Source of the DNA: CAYTOF01 sp964439435
GTDB lineage: Bacteria > Bacillota > Clostridia > Oscillospirales > QAMX01
DNA length: 60,499 nucleotides
Direction: 5' to 3'
NCBI GenBank assembly: GCA_964439435.1
Contig: CAYTOF010000004.1
Location: 1-60,499, forward strand
Both the position numbers and the translations under genes were made by a program. The first letter of the stretch is position 1. The number at the start of each line of letters is the position of its first letter. The notes beneath the pieces are model-generated. The model was not told where the DNA came from. It did no database searches and worked only from the letters and a program-made list of their open reading frames with translations. This document shows positions 1-8,331 of this stretch, one piece after another.

Positions 1-64
1 GAACACCGCTGATGTTCTAATAGATGAATTTACACACAAATTTGGACTTGACAGAGAGGAGTGA
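1..64 (+). CDS. C-terminal end of an unidentified protein (partial)
   Basis: The reading frame starting at base 2 is open from the window edge to a TGA at 62-64 and gives a 20-residue tail (ends FGLDREE). The tail is mixed charged and hydrophobic, like a normal protein C-terminus. Too little remains to name a family. A promoter for the next gene starts 19 bases after the stop, so this gene is probably a separate transcription unit that ends here. It is called only because the frame is open and the composition is protein-like. Confidence 0.45.
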   Translation, partial: NTADVLIDEFTHKFGLDREE

Positions 65-82
65 ACAAGTTTACTAAAATAC

Positions 83-111
83 TTGATTTATAGTTGTAAA
101 GAACATATAAT
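83..111 (+). promoter_or_regulatory. Sigma-A type promoter for the exported protein gene
   Basis: TTGATT at 83-88, a 17-base spacer and a perfect TATAAT at 106-111, leaving an untranslated leader of about 110 bases before the next gene. Confidence 0.6.
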
Positions 112-227
112 TATATAGATAACTTCAATCTTGCGTTTCGTTGTTTTCATATTCAACCCAACGCAATAACTTTAAAAACTTAATCCGACAGCAATAAAAC
201 AAACGAAACTTTGGAGCTGAATTGACA

Positions 228-866
228 ATGTTGAAAATAAGTAGAAAATGGATTATTCCGGGCTGCCTTATTGTAGTGTTAATACTATCGGGAGGATTAT
301 CTATTGCGTTGGCAGCTCGCGAGGGAACAGCAGAAGACCCCCTTATAACAAAAGGCTATATAGATGGTGTTTTCAAACCGGAGATTTATGGAATAATCAA
401 TACGGCAATAAACGATATAGCAAATAACGAAACTGCAGATATTCAAGAGCTCATAGATGCTTACGTGCAGCAAATAACAGAAAAGGCAAATGAAATGAAC
501 TTGATGATTGAATACACGGAAAACAACGATTCATTTGTTTCAGCCCTGAAAGCTGCCGTGAGAGAAAAATTACTCGGGATTGAACAAATAACTACCGCAG
601 AAACACAATTTTATAGAACTGTAACTTTAGAAACAGGAGAGCAATTTATTGGTGATATAGGTTGTGAGATTATATTGCGAAGCGGAGAAGCTAAGTGTAT
701 CAGCAATAATGGAGAAGGCCTTATAAATGTCCCTCATGCATCCGGACTATCAAATAATGCTCTACTTGCAAAAAACACATTATACATTACTTCCAATAGC
801 GGAGCTGGACTATCAGCCTCTTCTCAAGTAATTTTGCTGGTCAAGGGTAAGCAAATCCTCCACTAA
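228..866 (+). CDS. Exported or membrane-anchored hypothetical protein
   Basis: A 212-residue protein with a classic N-terminal export segment: basic start (MLKISRKW), then a hydrophobic stretch at about residues 9-30 ending in ALAA, a plausible signal-peptidase site. The mature start (EDPLITKGYID) and the C-terminal half (ETGEQFIGDIGCEIILRSG, then NTLYITSNSGAG and VILLVKGK) resemble a family of secreted Clostridia proteins of unknown function, from memory. The middle, about residues 50-125, is probably helical. The ATG at 228 is preferred, although a TTG at 222 sits closer to the GGAG at 213-216. It stands alone between a promoter and a terminator. No enzymatic motif is visible. Confidence 0.75.
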   Translation: MLKISRKWIIPGCLIVVLILSGGLSIALAAREGTAEDPLITKGYIDGVFKPEIYGIINTAINDIANNETADIQELIDAYVQQITEKANEMNLMIEYTENNDSFVSALKAAVREKLLGIEQITTAETQFYRTVTLETGEQFIGDIGCEIILRSGEAKCISNNGEGLINVPHASGLSNNALLAKNTLYITSNSGAGLSASSQVILLVKGKQILH

Positions 867-880
867 TCAGAGTTAAAAAA

Positions 881-921
881 ACAGCCGTTGCATATTACTT
901 CGCGTACAACGGCTGTTTTTA
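881..921 (+). terminator. Rho-independent terminator
   Basis: Ten-base-pair stem (881-890 with 907-916) followed by a T run. The A run on the left side means it can also serve the minus-strand peptidase gene that ends at 947. Confidence 0.85.
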
Positions 922-946
922 TTTTTATTGTGAAAGTGGATTGAAA

Positions 947-2353
947 CTAAATCGAAGCTAAATTGTTAAGCGCAGTAATAAAAATTTCGACAGTCTTATT
1001 TAAATCAGCTTGACTCCAATATTCATCTCGTTCGTGAGGGCCTCCTCGTCCCGGGCCAAGCACTGAGATGCGACCGGGGTATGAAGAGCCGAAGACCACA
1101 GTGTTTGGGAACATACGAGCGTAAGTTCCTCCGCCCATTGTATAGGGTTTGGTATAATCTTTGGTGATTTCAAAATAAGCTTTATAGAGCGCAGCTACTT
1201 CTTTTTTATTTGGGTCAAAATAATAGCCTGGATTAGAGCTTTTAAGAAAAGCATCAACCCCATATTCTTTTGTATGCGTAGCAATTCTATTAAATAATTC
1301 TTCTATTTCATAAGTCATTGGCCAACGTATATTGTGGTTTGACCATATATATCCATCTTTTTCATATATCTTTCCACAAATGCAAGTGAGCTTACCAAAC
1401 ACATCATCCGACACCCCAACATCCAATCCGCCACCATTTATACCTGATATAGCTTCGGACAAAAGAAGCATGCCCATGTGTTGACTTGTGCCTCTTTCTA
1501 AAACCTCGTTGGCAATCAAAAAGTTTGCAATGAGACCAATTGCATTTATGGAGTTTTCGGGCATGGAGGCATGTGCCGAACGACCAACAGCTTTTAGTAT
1601 TTTCTGTTGGCACTCATTTATTTCAAAAGTCAGTCCCGGAGGCATGTCAACAAAGGATAATGGCAATTCGCAATCGGGTGATAAAATAATCTCAGCTTGA
1701 TCTGCAACAGCATTTGATACATTGCCACCGGTAAAAGAGATTATTTTGTTCCCAAGTTCAAAAAGACGCAAATCTACCTCTGCAATACCTTTTTCTCCAA
1801 TACAGACCGGGAATTCACCATCAGGAGTAAATGAGAAGTGCGGGGCCGGATGACTTTTTAAAAAGTAAGTTATATCGTCCATACCTCGTTCTTCGTTACA
1901 ACCTAAAAGAAGACGTATAGTGAAAGGAAGAATGGTATTGGTTTTTAAAAAATAGTGCATTGCAGCCAATGCAGCAACTGTTGGTCCCTTATTGTCTATA
2001 GCACCCCTTCCGATGTACAGACCGTCATTCACGGTCAATTCATATGGAGGAAAATCCCAGCCTTCACCTGAAGGAACAACATCCAAATGAGTGATAATAC
2101 CTATTTCTTTTTGTGATGAGCCACGCAATATGATGCTCCCACACCGATAGTCGTGATTTTGAACATCAAAACCAAGGGATTCACCTAATTTCAAAGCTTC
2201 TTCTAACACATGAGCCACAGCTTCGCCATATGGGAAACTAACAGATGAATCTTTGCCCACGCTGGGTATGGATATTAGATTAGACAGAGCAGATGATATC
2301 ATAAGTTGTGTATCTGGTTCTAAAACATAATTAGAAATCTTTTTTCTTGACAT
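947..2353 (-). CDS. pepV: M20 family dipeptidase, PepV-like
   Basis: Cytoplasmic zinc metallopeptidase of the M20A/PepV type, which removes amino acids from dipeptides and similar substrates. At 468 residues it has the usual PepV length. Metal-site motifs are intact: HLDVVPSGEGW (H89, D91), GRGAIDNKGP (D120) and NEERGM (E154/E155), with a late catalytic-domain histidine near GPHERDE. The lid domain lies between about residues 185 and 345. The start is fixed by GAGGTG five bases upstream of the ATG. It lies 26 bases downstream of the SDR gene on the same strand, so the two are probably co-transcribed, although no functional link is obvious. PepV is favoured over DapE because of the length and the VPSGEGW motif; the substrate is not determined by sequence. 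Confidence 0.88.
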   Translation of the reverse strand: MSRKKISNYVLEPDTQLMISSALSNLISIPSVGKDSSVSFPYGEAVAHVLEEALKLGESLGFDVQNHDYRCGSIILRGSSQKEIGIITHLDVVPSGEGWDFPPYELTVNDGLYIGRGAIDNKGPTVAALAAMHYFLKTNTILPFTIRLLLGCNEERGMDDITYFLKSHPAPHFSFTPDGEFPVCIGEKGIAEVDLRLFELGNKIISFTGGNVSNAVADQAEIILSPDCELPLSFVDMPPGLTFEINECQQKILKAVGRSAHASMPENSINAIGLIANFLIANEVLERGTSQHMGMLLLSEAISGINGGGLDVGVSDDVFGKLTCICGKIYEKDGYIWSNHNIRWPMTYEIEELFNRIATHTKEYGVDAFLKSSNPGYYFDPNKKEVAALYKAYFEITKDYTKPYTMGGGTYARMFPNTVVFGSSYPGRISVLGPGRGGPHERDEYWSQADLNKTVEIFITALNNLASI

Positions 2354-2379
2354 TTTTTCACCTCATGGAACAAGTCATA

Positions 2380-3198
2380 TTATTTTACAGCCATGAATAT
2401 AAGCTTTTCGGTCAATCTTTCAGGTAATAACCTAAGAGCCAAATCAATTGCTTTATATGAAATCCCGACTGTTATTCGGGCTTTTGGTTTTTCAGATAAG
2501 GCTGCACGAACAACAGTTCGGGCAACTTTTTTGGAAGACATGCCCTCTCTCTCTCTTGCCTCTTGTTTGGGGAGTGCTATGTTCATATCGGTCAAATATG
2601 GATCAGAATCTGAAAGACTGATTATTCTACGAGCATCTGTGAAACCGGTTTGGGTATCACCTGGCTCAACAGTTACCACATCAATGTTAAATTGTGCTAG
2701 TTCACCTCTCAATCCTAATCCAAGTGCACGTAAAGCGGCTTTGGCAGCACAATAACCCACTTGATAAGGCAAGACAGCAGAAGCACCAACCGAACCTATG
2801 ATAATGATACGACCTCCACCATGTTGCCGCATATGTGGCAGAACAGCCCGGATCATTCTTAGGGTGCCAAAGTAGCACACATCCATTTGAGCGATTGAAT
2901 CAGACATGGGCAAACTTTCCACAGGTCCGCTGATTCCTGCACCTGCATTGTTGATAAGCAAGTCAATTCGGCCTTCCTTTCGGATAATAATATCAACAGC
3001 TGCAGAAACAGAATTATCATCCGTTATGTCCAGTCCTACAAAAAATATTCCATTGATATCTTTGATCACGCCCGCCTCAATTCTACGCGAAGTTCCGTAT
3101 ACTTTGAATCCCAAATGAGAGAGTTGTGATGCTATCTCTTGTCCAATCCCGGAAGAGGCACCAGTTACAAGACATATATCTCCATTTTTAAGTTTCAA
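2380..3198 (-). CDS. Short-chain dehydrogenase/reductase (SDR), possibly a 3-ketosphinganine-type reductase
   Basis: Classical SDR of 272 residues: cofactor motif TGASSGIG (12-19), NNAG (83-86), and catalytic S136, Y149 and K153 (YCAAK). The SR pair after the second beta strand (about residues 37-38) favours NADP(H). Its C-terminal part is longer than in minimal SDRs and ends in a hydrophobic, basic stretch (residues 245-270), as in SDRs that act on lipid substrates. It is divergent from the serine-palmitoyltransferase-like gene, so a role in reducing the 3-keto product of that enzyme is an attractive inference. SDRs are promiscuous and the sequence alone does not prove the substrate. The start is supported by an AAGGGGG ribosome binding site. 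Confidence 0.85.
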   Translation of the reverse strand: MKLKNGDICLVTGASSGIGQEIASQLSHLGFKVYGTSRRIEAGVIKDINGIFFVGLDITDDNSVSAAVDIIIRKEGRIDLLINNAGAGISGPVESLPMSDSIAQMDVCYFGTLRMIRAVLPHMRQHGGGRIIIIGSVGASAVLPYQVGYCAAKAALRALGLGLRGELAQFNIDVVTVEPGDTQTGFTDARRIISLSDSDPYLTDMNIALPKQEAREREGMSSKKVARTVVRAALSEKPKARITVGISYKAIDLALRLLPERLTEKLIFMAVK

Positions 3199-3248
3199 TG
3201 ATATTTTCCCCCTTTTAATTAACCTTTAAAATATAATACTATTATCTA

Positions 3249-3277
3249 TGGAAAAAAGCAATCTAAAATGATATAAT
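3249..3277 (+). promoter_or_regulatory. Candidate promoter of the oxoamine synthase gene
   Basis: Perfect TATAAT at 3272-3277 with a partial -35 (TGGAAA, 3249-3254) 17 bases away, in the short divergent region shared with the SDR gene. Confidence 0.45.
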
Positions 3278-3308
3278 AATAGACAAGATGATATATGGAG
3301 GGGTTCTA

Positions 3309-4484
3309 GTGAGCATATTTGACAAGTGTAGACAATTCGACGAACCACAGAGATACATGGAGACCGGCCTTTACCCATATTTCCATGCCCTTGAATCAGG
3401 ACAAGACACCGAAGTTGTTATTGATGGTCGCCCAACTATAATGATTGGTTCTAATAATTATCTAGGTCTTACTTCTGATCCGAGAACAATAGCCGCGGCA
3501 CGGGATGCACTTGAGAAATACGGGACAGGTTGTTCGGGATCTCGCTTTCTTAACGGAACGCTTGATTTGCATGTTACGCTTGAAAATGAGCTGGCAGAGT
3601 TTTTCAACAAGGAAGGTGCAGTTACTTTCTCTACAGGATATCAAACGAATTTAGGTGCTATTTCTGCGGTTGTTGGATTGAGAGATTACATAATTTCTGA
3701 CAGAGAAAACCACGCAAGCATAGTTGATGGCTGTCGTCTCAGTTACGCAAAGAAAACCTTAAAATACAATCATTCTGATATGGACAGTTTAAGAAGGATT
3801 TTAGAACGGATTCCTCATGAAGCAGGAAAGCTTATTATAACAGATGGGGTATTCTCCATGGGCGGAGATATTGCTAAGCTGCCAGACATATGTGAACTGG
3901 CCAAAACTTACAATGCAGGTGTTTTGGTTGATGATGCACATGGCGTAGGGATGATTGGTAAGGGTGGACGCGGAACAGCCAGTCACTTTGGACTTGAAAA
4001 TGAAGTCGATATGATAATGACGACATTCTCGAAATCTCTCGCATCTCTTGGCGGTTGTATAGCTGCAGATAGTCACATAATTAACTTTATAAAGCATAAA
4101 TCGCGGCCATTTATATTCAGCGCTTCATTACCCCCATCTAATGCCGCATCTGCTTTGGAAGCACTGAACATTTTAAAAACTGAACCACATCGCGTTGATA
4201 ATATAAAAAAGATTGCAGACTACATGAGGCAAAAACTTTTAAGTGCCGACATACCACTGGGTTTCAGTGAGACTGCTATCATCCCCATCATGACTTATAC
4301 GATGATGAAGACATTGCTGGTAACAAAAGAGCTGCTTGAAAGAGGTGTATATGTCAATCCGGTAGTGCCACCTGCGGTACAAGAAGGACAGTGTTTGCTC
4401 CGCACAAGCTATACTGCGACTCACACAATTGAGCAAATTGATCGTGCTGCGGATATAATTATTGAAGTATATTCAAAATACTAA
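3309..4484 (+). CDS. Alpha-oxoamine synthase, serine palmitoyltransferase-like
   Basis: PLP enzyme of 391 residues in the family of serine palmitoyltransferase (SPT), KBL and BioF, which condense an amino acid with an acyl-CoA and release CO2. Seen here: PLP lysine K242 in TTFSKSLASLGG, D209 and H211 in VDDAHGVG, and stacking H135 in NHASIVDG. Several segments recall bacterial (Bacteroides-type) SPT more than BioF or KBL as I remember them: GLYPYFHALESG at the N-terminus, GSRFLNGTLDLH, IFSASLPPSNAAS and GVYVNPVVPPA. The GTG at 3309 is the likely start, because GGAGGGG lies five bases before it; an upstream ATG at 3288 precedes that site. No biotin genes are nearby. Glycine C-acetyltransferase is the main alternative. 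Confidence 0.8.
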   Translation: MSIFDKCRQFDEPQRYMETGLYPYFHALESGQDTEVVIDGRPTIMIGSNNYLGLTSDPRTIAAARDALEKYGTGCSGSRFLNGTLDLHVTLENELAEFFNKEGAVTFSTGYQTNLGAISAVVGLRDYIISDRENHASIVDGCRLSYAKKTLKYNHSDMDSLRRILERIPHEAGKLIITDGVFSMGGDIAKLPDICELAKTYNAGVLVDDAHGVGMIGKGGRGTASHFGLENEVDMIMTTFSKSLASLGGCIAADSHIINFIKHKSRPFIFSASLPPSNAASALEALNILKTEPHRVDNIKKIADYMRQKLLSADIPLGFSETAIIPIMTYTMMKTLLVTKELLERGVYVNPVVPPAVQEGQCLLRTSYTATHTIEQIDRAADIIIEVYSKY

Positions 4485-4511
4485 ATATATTCGAATATAC
4501 TTGCATGATTT

Positions 4512-4555
4512 AGAGACAAGCCTCACATAATCTACAATGTGAAGCTTGTCTCTTT
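4512..4555 (+). terminator. Stem-loop terminator
   Basis: Arms 4512-4528 and 4537-4553 pair with one mismatch, followed by a short TTT. It lies 27 bases after the oxoamine synthase stop. Confidence 0.65.
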
Positions 4556-4566
4556 CCGTGATGCTC

Positions 4567-4595
4567 TTGCAAGTGATATTTCATTATGTTATACT
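4567..4595 (+). promoter_or_regulatory. Candidate promoter of the PHP-alaR-alaT-ispE run
   Basis: TTGCAA (4567-4572), a 17-base spacer and TATACT (4590-4595), about 35 bases before the PHP gene start. Confidence 0.5.
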
Positions 4596-4629
4596 TTAGT
4601 TTAATATAATACATTATTTGGAGGGACAA

Positions 4630-5451
4630 ATGCTTTTTGATTTGCACTGCCATACAAATAATTCACATGATGGAACTTCTAACATTACTGAATTAATTGA
4701 TAGAGCGGTGTCATTGGATATAGATATTCTTGCGATCACTGACCATTGTGATGCAATGGAGGGACATCCTTTTCCGTATTTTTGGGGAGCAAATTATACA
4801 GTTGTAAAACTCGATGAATATGCGATGCGGAAAAATTTTGAAAAAGCTAAAAGTACAACTAAAACACCAAAACTATTATATGGCATTGAACTTGGAGAAC
4901 CACAGTTGAATAAAAGAGAGTTTTTTGAGTTCACAGCGAGGCACAATTTTGATATTATTCTTGGTGCAAGCCATGTTCTTTCGGGCGATATTGACCTGTG
5001 TGAAACGAACTATCAAGAAGTTTCACCGGATACAATTATTTGGCATTATCTTGAAGATATTTATAAAATGTCGCAACTCGGCGGATTTGATTCACTTGCT
5101 CACCTCGAATATCCACTGAGGTGTGTTCCTGACGGCGATTTGTTCAAGGGATCATTTCTCCCATTTCGCGAATTAATTCGCGAAATTCTTAAAACTCTCG
5201 CTATTAAAGGCATCGCTCTTGAAATCAATGGATCAGATTTGAGAAGAAAGGCAAATAAGTTGAGACTGGAATCCTTTATCATAAAAGATTATTTAGAGCT
5301 CGGAGGAGAATATCTAACATATGGAAGTGACGCACATGAGGCATCGCAATTATTGATTGGGCACGAAGAATCAATCGAATTCGCCAAGTATTGTGGCGTA
5401 AAATATATGGCTTATTTTGAAAATAGAAAACCACATCCATTTAAGATATAA
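4630..5451 (+). CDS. PHP-domain phosphatase, histidinol-phosphatase (HisK) type
   Basis: Protein of 273 residues with a complete PHP metal site: LHCHTNNSHD near the N-terminus, ITDHCD, a glutamate in GIELGEP, GASHVL, and a C-terminal GSDAHE. The length matches monofunctional histidinol-phosphate phosphatases of the HisK type in Firmicutes, which make L-histidinol. Related PHP proteins hydrolyse other phosphate esters, and no other his gene is in the window, so the substrate is uncertain. The start is the ATG at 4630; GGAGGGAC directly upstream is the ribosome binding site and rules out the earlier in-frame TTG at 4618. It is the first gene of a plus-strand run that continues to ispE. Confidence 0.78.
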   Translation: MLFDLHCHTNNSHDGTSNITELIDRAVSLDIDILAITDHCDAMEGHPFPYFWGANYTVVKLDEYAMRKNFEKAKSTTKTPKLLYGIELGEPQLNKREFFEFTARHNFDIILGASHVLSGDIDLCETNYQEVSPDTIIWHYLEDIYKMSQLGGFDSLAHLEYPLRCVPDGDLFKGSFLPFRELIREILKTLAIKGIALEINGSDLRRKANKLRLESFIIKDYLELGGEYLTYGSDAHEASQLLIGHEESIEFAKYCGVKYMAYFENRKPHPFKI

Positions 5452-5477
5452 ATAAAACTAAAGTAGTGGTGATAAAC

Positions 5478-5963
5478 ATGAACAAAGATAAACTTTTAAT
5501 GTTGCTTGAAAAGGACGGTATGCTGTCAGTTTCACAGTTGGCTGCTATGTTATGCTGTGATGAAAGAGAAGTTCAAGCTACGATTGAAGAGCTTGAACGC
5601 ACACGTACCATCTTGGGTTATAGTGCTGTCATTGATTGGGAAAAAACAGAACGAGAACTTGTAACCGCACTTATTGAAGTGAAAGTAATCCCGCAAAGGG
5701 GCGAAGGTTTCGACCGAGTAGCGTCGAGAATTTACCAATATCCAGAAGTCGATAGTGTGTTTTTAATGTCCGGTGGCTTTGATTTGATGGTCATGTTAGG
5801 TGGAAGTACGTTGAAAGAAGTTGCACTTTTTGTTTCACAAAAATTAGCTGTGATGGATTCCGTTTCATCCACCTCGACGCATTTCGTCTTGAAGAAATAT
5901 AAGGAAAAAGGTGTTGTGTTTGAAAAAGACCCGATTGAAGATCGCCGTATTCCGATTGGGTAA
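5478..5963 (+). CDS. Lrp/AsnC family regulator, AlaR-like
   Basis: Small transcription factor of 161 residues. An N-terminal winged helix-turn-helix (about 1-60, with VSQLAAMLCCDEREVQATIEE) is followed by an AsnC-type ligand-binding domain (about 70-145, including VFLMSGGFDLMVMLGG). The downstream aminotransferase starts 36 bases after its stop. This Lrp-aminotransferase pair matches the alaR-alaT arrangement of Bacillus subtilis, in which the regulator controls alanine aminotransferase. A similar role is inferred here, with an amino acid as likely effector. The ATG at 5478 is taken as start; two GTG codons at 5466 and 5469 are alternatives and the ribosome binding site is weak in every case. 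Confidence 0.85.
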   Translation: MNKDKLLMLLEKDGMLSVSQLAAMLCCDEREVQATIEELERTRTILGYSAVIDWEKTERELVTALIEVKVIPQRGEGFDRVASRIYQYPEVDSVFLMSGGFDLMVMLGGSTLKEVALFVSQKLAVMDSVSSTSTHFVLKKYKEKGVVFEKDPIEDRRIPIG

Positions 5964-5999
5964 TAATTTTAATTATTTAAAAACAGAGAGAATGAGTAG

Positions 6000-7169
6000 A
6001 TGAATTTAAAACTAAAACAAAACGACATTGTTTCCACGCTAAAGCCTTCTGGCATTCGCAAGTTTTTTGACCTGGCATACACAATGGATGATGTTGTATC
6101 ATTAGGAATTGGCGAGCCAGACTTTGTGACACCATGGCATATAAGAGATGCTGGTATTTATTCCTTGGAAAAAGGATATACAATGTACACTCCGAATGCC
6201 GGTTTGCCTTTACTACAACAAGCGATTGTTTCTTATTTGTCACGTCGTTTTTGCCTAGATTATGACGAGAAAGAGGTTCTCATAACAGTTGGAGGCAGTG
6301 AAGCCATTGATTTGGCAATACGTGCTTTTATAAATAAAGGTGATGAGGTTATTATACCTGAGCCTAGTTTTGTTTGTTATGATCCGATAACAAGACTTGC
6401 TGGAGGTATCCCGATTGCCCTAGAAACTCTTTCAAAAGACAGTTTTCGAATTGATCCTGATTTGCTTGAATCGAAGATAACAAAAAACACAAAGATGCTT
6501 GTACTGCCTTTCCCAAACAATCCCACAGGTGCAGTTATGCGCATTGAACACCTAAAACCAATAGCACATTTGGCTGAAAAATATGATCTTCTAGTATTAT
6601 CAGACGAAATATATGCTGAATTGACATATGGCGATAGCAGACACATTTCAATCGCTTCGCTGCCTGGCATGAGAGAGCGAACAATCATCGTTTCAGGCTT
6701 ATCGAAAAGCCATGCTATGACAGGATGGAGAATTGGATATGCCGTTGCTCCGGAAGAAGCAATAGAACCGATGAAAAAAATACATCAATACGCAATCATG
6801 TGTGCGCCTGTTATGAGTCAATATGCTGCTGTGGAAGCCCTTGAATCTGGAGATGACGATATTGTGGCTATGCGAGATGAATATGACACGCGCCGACGCT
6901 TTATTACAGATGGATTTATGAAAATGGGGCTAAATTGCTTCGAACCTGAAGGAGCTTTTTATGCATTCCCGTCAATAAAATCGACCGGCCTTACGAGTGA
7001 AGAATTTTGCTCGAAATTGCTTTATGAACAAAAAGTTGCTGTTATACCGGGGAATGCTTTTGGTGATTGCGGAGATGGTTATATCAGATGCTCATATGCT
7101 TACTCCATTCAAAATATCACAATTGCCACAGAACGCATTTCAAAATTTATTGCCAATATCGGAGGTTAA
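6000..7169 (+). CDS. Class I aminotransferase, alanine/aspartate type (AlaT-like)
   Basis: PLP aminotransferase (fold type I) of 389 residues, the normal family length. Key residues are present: N174 in PNNPTG, D202 and Y205 in LSDEIYAE, the PLP lysine K236 in SGLSKSHAMTGWRIGY, the substrate-carboxylate arginine at RIGY, and a second arginine in GYIRCSYA. It transfers an amino group between an amino acid and a 2-oxo acid. The adjacent Lrp regulator makes alanine the best guess; aspartate or another neutral amino acid is possible. It sits in a co-directional run, 36 bases after the regulator and 7 bases before the DUF362 gene. Confidence 0.85.
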   Translation: MNLKLKQNDIVSTLKPSGIRKFFDLAYTMDDVVSLGIGEPDFVTPWHIRDAGIYSLEKGYTMYTPNAGLPLLQQAIVSYLSRRFCLDYDEKEVLITVGGSEAIDLAIRAFINKGDEVIIPEPSFVCYDPITRLAGGIPIALETLSKDSFRIDPDLLESKITKNTKMLVLPFPNNPTGAVMRIEHLKPIAHLAEKYDLLVLSDEIYAELTYGDSRHISIASLPGMRERTIIVSGLSKSHAMTGWRIGYAVAPEEAIEPMKKIHQYAIMCAPVMSQYAAVEALESGDDDIVAMRDEYDTRRRFITDGFMKMGLNCFEPEGAFYAFPSIKSTGLTSEEFCSKLLYEQKVAVIPGNAFGDCGDGYIRCSYAYSIQNITIATERISKFIANIGG

Positions 7170-7176
7170 ATTGTAG

Positions 7177-8310
7177 ATGTATGATAATCGCAGCAATCGT
7201 GTACATATCGAAGTCTGTAAAAGTTATGATGAACAAGAAACTCTCAATGCAGTAAAAGCTTGTTTCAATACATTTAGAGTGCTTGAGAAGGTCTCTGGCA
7301 AAAATGTTCTTATTAAGCCCAATTTGCTGACTGCACACCGCCCCGAAAAAGCCGCAACTACGCATCCCACTATTGTCGCTGCTGCTGCCAAGCTTTTGCT
7401 TGAAGCAGGAGTTGCTGATGTCGTTATTGGAGATAGTCCTGGAGGCTTATTTGATGCAACTGCAATTAAGCCGATATATCGAGTCACAGGAATGCTCAAT
7501 GTTGCTCGAAAGTTGGGAGTAAGATTGAATACGGATTTCACGGATTCATTAGTAAACAGTGAAGGTAATAATGGTCAATCATTTCGAATTGCGTCATTCA
7601 TCACAAAAGCTGACATAATCATCAACATTTCTAAATTAAAAACACATACTTACATGCGCATGACTGCAGCGGTAAAAAACATGTACGGCTCAGTGCCGGG
7701 TTTAATCAAAGCCCGTTACCATGCTGCGCTGCCCAAAAGAGACGACTTTGCCAATATGTTATGTGATTTATGTGATTTAACTGCACCGGAGTTTTCAATT
7801 ATTGATGGTGTTGTAGGTATGGAAGGGAAAGGTCCCGGCACCGGAGACCCGAAACAAGCCAATGTGTTGATTGCAGCTGTAAACCCATATGCTGCGGATG
7901 CAATAGCAGCTAATATCATTTCGATGAATATTAAGAAAATACCTGTTCTTGTTGAAGCTCTAAAAAGAGGGTATATTCCAAAGGATCTTTCAGAAATTGA
8001 TGTTTCCGGTGAAGATATTAAGAATGTGAGTGTTCGTTTTATTCCTCCGCCGATGATGGAACGTGGAGGGGTGCTCTCATTGCTTCCCGGCAATTTGCGC
8101 AAGCCGGTCATACATTTTATTGAACCTTGGCCTGTGATTGAAAAAGATTGTATAGGGTGTGGAGCTTGTGCTGAAGCATGTCCAAAAGCGACTATAGAAA
8201 TTAAGAACAAAATAGCAGTCATTGAGTATAAGAATTGTATCAAATGTTATTGCTGTCATGAGATGTGTAGATATAAAGCCATAAGTTTAAAAAGAAAACT
8301 GATAGTATAG
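7177..8310 (+). CDS. DUF362 protein with C-terminal 2x[4Fe-4S] ferredoxin domain
   Basis: 377 residues. The N-terminal 300 or so form a DUF362 domain (KNVLIKPNLLTAHRPEKAATTHP, ADIIINISKLKTH, IIDGVVGMEGKGPGTGDPK). The C-terminus is a bacterial ferredoxin-like module with two cysteine sets, CIGCGACAEACP and CIKCYCCHEMC, expected to bind two 4Fe-4S clusters. No signal peptide is seen, so it should be cytoplasmic. The function of DUF362 proteins is not established; they are often annotated as iron-sulfur or electron-transfer proteins. GGAGG lies 11 bases before the ATG, and a closer TTG is followed at once by a stop, so the ATG is the start. It is translationally close to both the aminotransferase and ispE. 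Confidence 0.85.
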   Translation: MYDNRSNRVHIEVCKSYDEQETLNAVKACFNTFRVLEKVSGKNVLIKPNLLTAHRPEKAATTHPTIVAAAAKLLLEAGVADVVIGDSPGGLFDATAIKPIYRVTGMLNVARKLGVRLNTDFTDSLVNSEGNNGQSFRIASFITKADIIINISKLKTHTYMRMTAAVKNMYGSVPGLIKARYHAALPKRDDFANMLCDLCDLTAPEFSIIDGVVGMEGKGPGTGDPKQANVLIAAVNPYAADAIAANIISMNIKKIPVLVEALKRGYIPKDLSEIDVSGEDIKNVSVRFIPPPMMERGGVLSLLPGNLRKPVIHFIEPWPVIEKDCIGCGACAEACPKATIEIKNKIAVIEYKNCIKCYCCHEMCRYKAISLKRKLIV

Positions 8311-8331
8311 TTTTACATTAGGTGGATTTAT

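Noticed and set aside
1404..1700. Open frames of 60-180 codons on the opposite strand or other frames of real genes throughout the window, for example within pepV
   Set aside because: They lie inside well-supported genes, have no ribosome binding sites and show no recognisable domain.
3288..4484. Annotation as BioF (biotin synthesis)
   Set aside because: No biotin genes nearby, and several segments fit serine palmitoyltransferase-type proteins better.
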